Source: an uncultured Flavonifractor sp.
GTDB taxonomy: Bacteria; Bacillota; Clostridia; Oscillospirales; Oscillospiraceae
DNA length: 8,119 bases
Reading direction: 5' to 3'
NCBI GenBank assembly: GCA_910585415.1
Contig: CAJUDT010000096.1
Span: 1 to 8,119 of the forward strand
Shown here in pieces: positions 1 to 4,691 of the stretch (position 1 is the first letter of the stretch; every line of letters starts with the position of its first letter). A program made the position numbers and the translations under genes. The notes below the pieces were generated by a model. The model was not told the DNA's origin. It made no database searches and saw only the letters and a program-made list of their open reading frames with translations.

Positions 1-12
1 TTGAAATTTTCC

Positions 13-55
13 TCAGCTTGGCGGGAAAGTCCGCAGGACTTTTTCGACAAGCTGA
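13..55. terminator. Imperfect 19-bp hairpin past the DJ-1 gene, possible terminator or dispersed repeat
   Basis: An outer stem TCAGCTTG (13-20) pairs with CAAGCTGA (48-55). An inner stem AAAGTCC (26-32) pairs with GGACTTT (36-42) around a GCA loop. Between them, 22-25 can pair with 43-46 (two G-C pairs and two G-U pairs), leaving one G/A mismatch. The fold is better in rightward RNA, where the wobbles are G-U, than in leftward RNA, where they become A/C mismatches. A run of five T (40-44) lies on the right arm. It begins 30 bp past the stop of the leftward DJ-1 gene, so it could end that transcript or one arriving from the left edge. It could also be a dispersed intergenic repeat. The structure is seen; its role is inferred. 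Confidence 0.45.
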
Positions 56-84
56 TACCGTCCGTTATGGCTTCCCCAAGGGGT

Positions 85-651
85 TTAGAACTGCTCGCCC
101 CGGTAGTACACGGCATAGCGCACTCTGCGGGCGGCCTCCACCCCGCGCAGGACCTCCACCAGCTTCAGGCCGAAGTCAAACACCGCGCCCGCGGCCCGGC
201 CGGTGACCAGATGCCCGTCCACCACGATGGGCCGTCCGCCGGTGTACACACCGGAGCCCAACCGGTCCTCCATGCCGGGATAACATACCGCCTTGCGGCG
301 GTCCAGGATGCCCATGGCCCCCAGAATGGTGGGCGCGGCGCAGATGGCCCCCAGGAAACACCCGTGGTCCCAGCACTGCTGGATGAGCCCCAAAGCCCGC
401 TCATTGCGCTGAATGGAGGCGGTGCCCTGCCCGCCGCCGGGAAGGACCAGCATCTCCACCTGATTCAAATCCAAATTCTGGTCCAGTTCCTCCAGAGTCT
501 GGTCGGCCTGAACTATGATGCCGTGACCGCCGGTCACCTGACGGCCCGTCAGGCCCACCAGGGACACCTCGATGCCCGCCCGCCGCAGCAGGTTGGCCGG
601 AGTCAGCGCCTCCGTCTCTTCAAAACCCTCGCCCAATAGAATGATAACCAT
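85..651 (-). CDS. DJ-1/PfpI family protein (YajL/ThiJ-like)
   Basis: This 188-residue single-domain cytoplasmic protein has the usual length for the DJ-1/PfpI superfamily. The N-terminal strand MVIILLGEGFEETE matches the DJ-1 opening, and Glu14 corresponds to the glutamate that hydrogen-bonds the reactive cysteine. The nucleophile elbow is GAICAAPTIL, with Cys104 equivalent to human DJ-1 Cys106; the strand before it ends in LVLPGGGQG (69-76). The third position, usually His or aromatic, falls at CYPG (Tyr124). FDFGLKLVEVLRG (158-170) is the conserved C-terminal helix. Family members are reported as chaperones, glyoxalase/deglycase-like enzymes or redox sensors, and the substrate cannot be read from sequence. 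The ATG is preceded by AAGGAGG (661-667) at 9 nt. The gene lies 75 bp behind tagA and has no clear promoter of its own, so it is probably the second gene of that operon. Family call firm; function open. Confidence 0.9.
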   Translation of the reverse strand: MVIILLGEGFEETEALTPANLLRRAGIEVSLVGLTGRQVTGGHGIIVQADQTLEELDQNLDLNQVEMLVLPGGGQGTASIQRNERALGLIQQCWDHGCFLGAICAAPTILGAMGILDRRKAVCYPGMEDRLGSGVYTGGRPIVVDGHLVTGRAAGAVFDFGLKLVEVLRGVEAARRVRYAVYYRGEQF

Positions 652-694
652 TTTCCGTATCCTCCTTGCATCGTTCGATTGATTTTATGTACAA

Positions 695-719
695 CCGGGC
701 GCCGTCCGCCGGAGCCCGG
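695..719 (-). other. Intercistronic GC-rich hairpin between tagA and the DJ-1 gene
   Basis: CCGGGC (695-700) pairs with GCCCGG (714-719). After one mismatch, CCG (702-704) pairs with CGG (710-712). It lies 7 bp past the tagA stop codon. On the leftward transcript it is followed by TTGT rather than a true U-run, so it is at best a weak terminator or a processing/stability hairpin that lowers expression of the downstream gene. In the opposite direction it is followed by six T (723-728), but no rightward gene ends here. Confidence 0.35.
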
Positions 720-726
720 AAGTTTT

Positions 727-1449
727 TTACTTGCCCCGGACCCGCTCCCCCAGGGCGTCCACCAGCACCAGGGGCAGCTTGGACATGCGTCCAATGCGGC
801 TGGGTTCCTTCATCAGGCGGAAAAGCCACTCCAGCCCCAGCCGCTGAAAGCCCTCTGGGGCCCGCTCCACAATGCCCGCGAACACATCCAGAGAGCCCCC
901 CAGGCCCACCATCAGCCGCGCGCCGGAGGCGGGGCCGTGCTTCACCATCCAAAGCTCCTGCTTGGGGGCCCCCAGGCACACAAAGACCACGTCGGCGGCG
1001 TGGGCGCGGATATCCTCCACCACCGGGCCGTCCTCCGAAAAATACCCGTCGTGGGTGCCGCAGACCAGCAGGCCAGGGTGCTGGGCCTTCAGATTGGCGG
1101 CGGCCAGCTCGGCCACGCCGGGCTTGGCCCCCAGCAAATAGAGCCGCTTTCCCGTCCGGGCCATCCAGGTCATGAGGCCCTGGGCAAAGCCGATGCCGGT
1201 GACCCGGCCCTTCAGCGGACGGCCCAGAATTTTGGCGGCGTAGGTGACGCCCACCCCGTCGGCCAGCACCAGGTCGGCCCCCAGCAGAGCCCGCCGGAAG
1301 GGCGCGTCCTTCTTTGCCGCCAGCAGGAACTCCGGGTTGGGGGTGACGGCGTAGTGAAACCCCTCCGTCTCCACCAGGGCCTGTCCCCGCCGCGCCGCTT
1401 CCTCCGGGGTCAGGTCGTCAAAGCCGACCCCCAGTATTTCCGTCCGCAC
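727..1449 (-). CDS. tagA: WecG/TagA/CpsF family glycosyltransferase (TagA-like)
   Basis: This 240-residue protein has full family length. TagA-type enzymes move N-acetylmannosamine from its UDP sugar onto GlcNAc-PP-undecaprenol, the second sugar of the wall teichoic acid linkage unit, at the inner membrane face. Visible family motifs are TPNPEF (36-41), LADGVGV (62-68) with Asp64 at the catalytic base position, LGAKPG (106-111), LGAPKQE (159-165) and GLGGSLDVFAG (182-192). The C-terminal block RAPEGFQRLGLEWLFRLMKE (196-215), which shapes the membrane-linked active site, is also present. The start is GTG at 1449; a GGGAGG Shine-Dalgarno sits 9 nt upstream and the first internal ATG is Met93, far too late. 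It is the first gene of the leftward pair. No other teichoic acid gene is in view, so the acceptor could belong to another polymer (WecG or CpsF type). Family certain; exact sugar inferred. Confidence 0.9.
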   Translation of the reverse strand: MRTEILGVGFDDLTPEEAARRGQALVETEGFHYAVTPNPEFLLAAKKDAPFRRALLGADLVLADGVGVTYAAKILGRPLKGRVTGIGFAQGLMTWMARTGKRLYLLGAKPGVAELAAANLKAQHPGLLVCGTHDGYFSEDGPVVEDIRAHAADVVFVCLGAPKQELWMVKHGPASGARLMVGLGGSLDVFAGIVERAPEGFQRLGLEWLFRLMKEPSRIGRMSKLPLVLVDALGERVRGK

Positions 1450-1458
1450 TCCGCCCCG

Positions 1459-1464
1459 CCTCCC
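1459..1464 (-). promoter_or_regulatory. Shine-Dalgarno fixing the GTG start of tagA
   Basis: GGGAGG on the minus strand lies 9 nt before the GTG at 1449. With no nearby ATG in frame, this site decides the start codon. Confidence 0.8.
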
Positions 1465-1490
1465 AACGTCTGATTTTGCGAATCGGCCCT

Positions 1491-1519
1491 ATTTTACCAC
1501 AGCCCGGCGGAAAAGTCCA
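1491..1519 (-). promoter_or_regulatory. Probable sigma-A promoter of the tagA/DJ-1 operon (extended -10)
   Basis: On the minus strand a -10 TAAAAT (1491-1496) is directly preceded by TGG, giving the TGn extended -10 arrangement. A partial -35 TGGACT (1514-1519, four of six consensus bases) stands 17 bp away. The predicted transcript begins near 1484, about 35 nt ahead of the GTG start. It is divergent from the transporter promoter. Assigned from sequence pattern only. Confidence 0.6.
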
Positions 1520-1651
1520 TGAAAAAAGGGCGGGAGCCTGGGGGGAGAGGGTAAAGATTTTGTGAAGATTCCCTTCCGGGCGGAGCGCTCATCCAGGGGC
1601 TTTGTTCTGCCCTGCCGGTCCCGATTTTGGCCGGGTTTACAAAATTTGAGG
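1520..1651. other. Divergent intergenic spacer, no gene seen
   Basis: The full gene-free interval runs 1450-1779. This central part, between the two promoters, has open frames only in uncommon contexts without ribosome binding sites. It contains an 8-bp palindrome GAGCGCTC (1583-1590) and an A/T-rich stretch (1638-1647) just upstream of the -35 at 1652 that could act as an UP element. I recognise no RNA gene or known operator here. Confidence 0.5.
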
Positions 1652-1680
1652 TTGACAGATGGCCCTTCGGTCATTATAAT
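1652..1680 (+). promoter_or_regulatory. Perfect-consensus sigma-A promoter of the ABC transporter operon
   Basis: TTGACA (1652-1657) and TATAAT (1675-1680) both match consensus at all six bases, with the optimal 17-bp spacer. Transcription should start near 1686-1688, giving a leader of about 93 nt before the ATG at 1780. A promoter this strong normally needs control, and the +1 dyad and folded leader downstream are candidates for it. Confidence 0.85.
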
Positions 1681-1696
1681 AGGCTTCGTCAAGCCT
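1681..1696. promoter_or_regulatory. Candidate operator dyad spanning the transcription start
   Basis: AGGCTT (1681-1686) and AAGCCT (1691-1696) form a perfect inverted repeat around CGTC, touching the -10 box and covering the predicted +1. The left arm lies mostly upstream of the start site, so it is unlikely to act as an RNA hairpin and fits better as a repressor site on DNA. No regulator gene is in the window to pair with it. Confidence 0.4.
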
Positions 1697-1701
1697 TGCG
1701 G

Positions 1702-1771
1702 GCGCTTTTTTTGCCCCTGTACACTTTATCCATTAAAAGCGCTAAAGTGTATATCCTGCACAAAATGGAGG
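1702..1771 (+). ncRNA. Candidate structured leader RNA (switch-like, covers the Shine-Dalgarno)
   Basis: Three perfect helices can form in the leader. GCGCTTTT (1702-1709) pairs with AAAAGCGC (1735-1742), 8 bp. TACACTTTA (1720-1728) pairs with TAAAGTGTA (1743-1751), 9 bp. TCCATT (1729-1734) pairs with AATGGA (1764-1769), 6 bp, overlapping the GGAGGA ribosome binding site. Every base of the 14-nt loop of the 9-bp hairpin therefore has a partner elsewhere. The helices cross one another, so they either compete, as in a translational switch, or form pseudoknots. It does not match any riboswitch consensus I know (preQ1, SAM-II, purine, T-box). The pairings are seen directly; regulation is inferred. 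Confidence 0.45.
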
Positions 1772-1772
1772 A
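1767..1772 (+). promoter_or_regulatory. Shine-Dalgarno deciding the ABC binding-protein start
   Basis: GGAGGA stands 7 nt before the ATG at 1780. The frame is open further upstream, from a TTG at 1627 and an ATG at 1765. The TTG lies ahead of the promoter, and the ATG at 1765 has no ribosome binding site and would put extra residues before the signal peptide. Confidence 0.85.
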
Positions 1773-1779
1773 ACCTGTC

Positions 1780-2805
1780 ATGAAAAGATTGTCAAAATTA
1801 ACCGCACTGCTTCTTGCACTGGCGCTGACCCTGTCCCTGGCCGCCTGCTCCGGCGGCGGAGGCGGTCAGGCCGCGACCCCCGCGCCCAATACCGCTACCC
1901 TGGACCCGTCCGGCAGTGCGCCCGGCGGCAGCTATGTGGTGGGTATCTGCCAGCTGGCCCCCCACCCCGCGCTGGACGCCGCCACCCAGGGCTTTAAGGA
2001 CGCCCTGACCGAGGCCCTGGGGGACGCCGTTACCTTCCGGGAGGGCAATGCCGGCGGCGAGGCCCCCGGCTGCACCACCATCATTGACGGCTTTATCGCC
2101 GAGGGAGTGGACCTGATTCTAGCCAACGCCACCGCCTCCCTCACTGCCGCCGCCTCGGCCACCGACACCATTCCCATCCTGGGCACCGCCATCACCAACT
2201 ACGGTGTGGCCCTGAACCTGGACTCCACCGAGGACAAGGTCCTGGGCGGGAACATCTCCGGCACCTCCGACCTGGCCCCCCTGGACCAGCAGGCGGCGAT
2301 GCTCCAGGAGCTCTTCCCCGACGCCAAAAACGTGGGTCTGGTCTACTGCTCCGCCGAGCCCAACTCCGTGTTCCAGGTGGAGGCCGTTCAGGGCTACCTG
2401 GAGGGGATGAACTACACCTGCACCCAGTACGCCTTTACCGACGTGAACGACCTGGCCTCGGTGGTCCAGACCGCCTGCGATAACTCCGACGTGCTCTACA
2501 TTCCCACCGACAACACCGCCGCCAACAACACCGAGACCATCGCCAACATCGTCATTCCCGCCCAAATGCCGGTCATCGCCGGGGAGTCCGGCATCTGCTC
2601 CGGCTGCGGACTGGCCACTCTGTCCATCAGCTACGAGGAAATCGGCCGGATTGCCGGTGAAATGGCCGTCCAGATTCTCACCGGGGAAAAGAGCGTCTCC
2701 GAGCTGGCCATTGGCTTCGACACCACCCTGGACAAGATGTACAACGCGGACATGGCCCAGGCCCTGAACATCACCATGCCGGAGGGCTATCAGCCCATCG
2801 GGTGA
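1780..2805 (+). CDS. ABC transporter substrate-binding lipoprotein (TrpX-like, ABC_sub_bind family)
   Basis: This 341-residue protein captures the ligand outside the membrane for the importer encoded downstream. Residues 1-22 are a lipoprotein signal peptide (MKRLSK, then a hydrophobic stretch) ending in the lipobox LAAC, with Cys23 as the lipid-modified residue. A Gly/Ala/Pro-rich linker follows to about residue 50. Two periplasmic-binding lobes follow with family hallmarks: YVVGICQLAPHPALD (52-66), DLILANATAS (111-120), GNISGTSDLAPLD (157-169), DVLYIPTDN (237-245) and GLATLSISYEEIGRIAGEMA (277-296). Characterised relatives include streptococcal TrpX, which binds tryptophan, so an aromatic amino acid is the best guess, but the ligand is not proven. 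A GICSGCG motif (271-277) adds a CxxC not typical of relatives I know. It is first in the operon, directly after the consensus promoter and folded leader. Confidence 0.9.
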   Translation: MKRLSKLTALLLALALTLSLAACSGGGGGQAATPAPNTATLDPSGSAPGGSYVVGICQLAPHPALDAATQGFKDALTEALGDAVTFREGNAGGEAPGCTTIIDGFIAEGVDLILANATASLTAAASATDTIPILGTAITNYGVALNLDSTEDKVLGGNISGTSDLAPLDQQAAMLQELFPDAKNVGLVYCSAEPNSVFQVEAVQGYLEGMNYTCTQYAFTDVNDLASVVQTACDNSDVLYIPTDNTAANNTETIANIVIPAQMPVIAGESGICSGCGLATLSISYEEIGRIAGEMAVQILTGEKSVSELAIGFDTTLDKMYNADMAQALNITMPEGYQPIG

Positions 2806-2825
2806 GCCCATACAAACTGGAATAG

Positions 2826-2862
2826 CGAAAACCGCAGGAAATAAGGCTTCCTGCGGTTTTCG
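2826..2862 (+). terminator. 15-bp perfect hairpin between binding protein and permease (leaky terminator)
   Basis: The left arm at 2826-2840 (CGAAAACCGCAGGAA) pairs perfectly with 2848-2862 around a 7-nt loop, ATAAGGC. The right arm contains TTTT at 2857-2860, but only CG follows, so as a terminator it would be partial. It begins 20 bp after the binding-protein stop codon. Such hairpins commonly make binding-protein mRNA more abundant than the permease and ATPase message, by partial termination or by blocking 3' decay. Confidence 0.7.
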
Positions 2863-2901
2863 GTCTGATTTTACCACAGTCAGTACTGGAGGAACGAGAG
2901 C

Positions 2902-3849
2902 ATGGATTTTCTGACGGCATTTGTCAATTCCCTGCCGGGAGCCCTGGGTCAGGGGCTCATCTGGGGCATTATGGCCATCGGCGTATACATTACCTACCGT
3001 ATTTTGGACGTGGCCGACCTGACGGTGGACGGCTCCCTGGCCACCGGCGGAGCGGTGTGCGCCCTGCTTATCAGCCTGGGGGTCAGCCCCTGGGTGGCCC
3101 TGCTGGCGGCGGTGCTCTCCGGGATGGCGGCCGGACTGGTCACCGGACTGCTCCACACCGCCTGCGGCATTCCCGCCATTCTGTCGGGTATTCTGACCCA
3201 GCTGGCATTATATTCCCTCAATCTGCGCATCATGGCAATCGGGGATGCCGCCAAGACCAAGGCCACCCTGGCCGTCAGCGTGGACCGGCATGGCCTGCTG
3301 GTGTCCTCCCGGTACATCCGGGAGCTAGGGCTCAACAACCCCCTGTTGCTGCTGGCCCTTCTGGTGGCGGCGGTGATTGGTATCCTGTATTGGTTCTTTG
3401 GCACCGAGCAGGGCTCCGCCCTCCGGGCCACGGGCTCCAACCCCAATATGGCCCGGGCCCAGGGCATCGACACCAACTGGAGCAAGGTGCTGGGGCTGGT
3501 GGTGTCCAACGCGCTGGTGGCCCTCTCCGGGGCCCTGCTGGCCCAGTACCAGGGCAGCGCCACCATCGACATGGGCCGGGGGGCCATCGTCATCGGCCTT
3601 GCCGCCGTTATCATCGGGGAGGTGCTCTTGGGCAAGGTGTTCCGTAATTTCGCCCTCAAGCTGCTCTCCGCCGTCACCGGCGCGGCCATCTATTATGCCG
3701 TCATTACCCTGGTTCTCCGGCTGGGGCTGGAGTCCACCGATTTGAAGCTCCTGACCGCCCTGGTGGTGGCCCTGTTCCTGTCCATTCCCTACTGGAAGGG
3801 GAAATACTTTACCAAGGCCGCAGCGAAGGGAGGCCCTGCCAATGCTTGA
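2902..3849 (+). CDS. ABC transporter permease (TrpY-like, BPD_transp_2 family)
   Basis: This 315-residue polytopic membrane protein forms the channel of the importer. Hydrophobic segments lie at about 14-34, 46-60, 64-87, 90-112, 146-167, 195-216, 226-245, 252-275 and 281-297, giving eight or nine passes. Family hallmarks are RILDVADLTVDGSLATGG (33-50) and the cytoplasmic loop ALRATGSNPNMARAQGID (173-190), which is the likely coupling helix contacting the ATPase. These match the COG4120-type permease that partners ABC_sub_bind lipoproteins, a relative of LivH/RbsC. The ATG has GGAGGA at 8 nt (2888-2893). The hairpin at 2826-2862 separates it from the binding-protein gene, and its last 8 bp (ATGCTTGA) overlap the ATPase gene, implying translational coupling. 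It likely acts as a homodimer. Confidence 0.9.
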   Translation: MDFLTAFVNSLPGALGQGLIWGIMAIGVYITYRILDVADLTVDGSLATGGAVCALLISLGVSPWVALLAAVLSGMAAGLVTGLLHTACGIPAILSGILTQLALYSLNLRIMAIGDAAKTKATLAVSVDRHGLLVSSRYIRELGLNNPLLLLALLVAAVIGILYWFFGTEQGSALRATGSNPNMARAQGIDTNWSKVLGLVVSNALVALSGALLAQYQGSATIDMGRGAIVIGLAAVIIGEVLLGKVFRNFALKLLSAVTGAAIYYAVITLVLRLGLESTDLKLLTALVVALFLSIPYWKGKYFTKAAAKGGPANA

Positions 3850-4636
3850 AGTCAACCAGGTCTATAAGACCTTCAACCCCGGCACCGTCAATGAGAAGCG
3901 GGCTCTCAACGGGGTAAACCTCACCCTGAAGGACGGGGATTTCGTCACCGTCATCGGGGGCAACGGGGCGGGCAAGTCCACCCTGCTGAATCTGGTGGCC
4001 GGCGTCTACACCGCCGACCAGGGGAGCATCGTCATCGACGGGCAGGACGTGACCCGCCTGCCGGAGCACAAGCGGGCGGCGTTCATCGGCCGGGTGTTTC
4101 AGGACCCCATGATGGGCACCGCCGCCACCATGCAGATTGAGGAAAATCTCGCCCTGGCCGCCCGCCGGGGGCAGAAGCGCACCCTCCGCGTGGGCATCAA
4201 CAAGCGGGAGCGGGAGGAATACCGGGAGCTGCTCAAGCTCCTGGACCTGGGGCTGGAGAGCCGGCTGACCTCCAAGGTGGGCCTGCTGTCCGGCGGACAG
4301 CGGCAGGCCCTGACCCTGCTGATGGCCACCCTGAAAAAGCCCAAGCTCCTGCTCCTGGACGAGCACACCGCCGCCCTGGACCCCAAGACCGCCGCCAAGG
4401 TCCTGGACACCACCGAGCGCATGGTTCAGAAGGACAACCTCACCACACTGATGATTACCCACAACATGAAGGACGCCATTGCCCACGGCAACCGGCTCAT
4501 TATGATGTACGACGGCCGGGTGGTCATTGACATCGCCGGAGAGGAAAAGCGAAAACTCACCGTGGAACAGCTCCTGGCCAAATTCGGTCAGGCCTCCGGC
4601 AGCGACGAGGCCGACGATAAGCTGCTGCTGTCCTGA
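3842..4636 (+). CDS. ABC transporter ATP-binding protein (TrpZ-like)
   Basis: This 264-residue cytoplasmic ATPase powers the importer. All nucleotide-binding motifs are present in order: Walker A GGNGAGKST (39-47), Q-loop Gln87 in FQDP, ABC signature LSGGQRQ (149-155), Walker B LLLLDE (169-174) with Glu174 as catalytic base, D-loop ALD (178-180) and H-loop His207 in ITHNM. A charged insert around 108-128 (RRGQKRTLRVGINKREREEY) sits in the helical subdomain and is common in COG1101-type ATPases that pair with this permease family. The ATG overlaps the permease stop, and AAGGGAGG stands 8 nt upstream inside the permease gene. It is the last gene of the operon; the stop is followed within 20 bp by the terminator at 4651-4691. 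The C-terminus is short and acidic. Confidence 0.93.
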   Translation: MLEVNQVYKTFNPGTVNEKRALNGVNLTLKDGDFVTVIGGNGAGKSTLLNLVAGVYTADQGSIVIDGQDVTRLPEHKRAAFIGRVFQDPMMGTAATMQIEENLALAARRGQKRTLRVGINKREREEYRELLKLLDLGLESRLTSKVGLLSGGQRQALTLLMATLKKPKLLLLDEHTAALDPKTAAKVLDTTERMVQKDNLTTLMITHNMKDAIAHGNRLIMMYDGRVVIDIAGEEKRKLTVEQLLAKFGQASGSDEADDKLLLS

Positions 4637-4650
4637 TTCAGACGCAAAAA

Positions 4651-4691
4651 GAATCACCGTTCCCCCAATAGGCGGGGAACGGTGGTTTTTT
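4651..4691. terminator. Bidirectional intrinsic terminator between convergent operons
   Basis: CACCGTTCCCC (4655-4665) pairs perfectly with GGGGAACGGTG (4674-4684) around an 8-nt loop. Six T follow at 4686-4691 for the rightward ABC operon. Five A at 4646-4650 give a U-run for the leftward operon. The T-run overlaps the TAA stop (4690-4692) of the YhaN-like gene, so leftward translation ends right at the stem. Confidence 0.9.

Noticed and set aside
1..639. Long open frame on the plus strand across the DJ-1 gene
   Set aside because: It is antisense to a gene with clear DJ-1 motifs and a strong ribosome binding site, and has no recognisable domain. Such frames are expected in GC-rich coding DNA.
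679..1473. 264-codon plus-strand open frame opposite tagA
   Set aside because: The composition is Pro/Gln/His/Gly-rich low complexity, and the opposite strand carries the full TagA motif set.
1627..1779. Upstream extension of the binding-protein gene to a TTG at 1627, or an ATG start at 1765
   Set aside because: The TTG lies before the promoter, and both would bury the signal peptide. The ATG at 1780 has the well-placed GGAGGA and opens the lipoprotein signal directly.
1687..1779. T-box or other known tryptophan-responsive leader
   Set aside because: The leader is far too short for a T-box, I see no T-box sequence, and no Trp-codon leader peptide is present.
1491..2879. Identical 12-mer ATTTTACCACAG at 1491-1502 and 2868-2879
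   Set aside because: In 8 kb one or two exact 12-mer repeats are expected by chance. The second copy lacks a partnered -35, so I do not call it an antisense promoter.
2119..3156. 345-codon minus-strand open frame spanning the binding-protein/permease junction
   Set aside because: It is Gly/His/Val/Gln-rich with no motif, and it runs through an intergenic hairpin and two well-supported genes.
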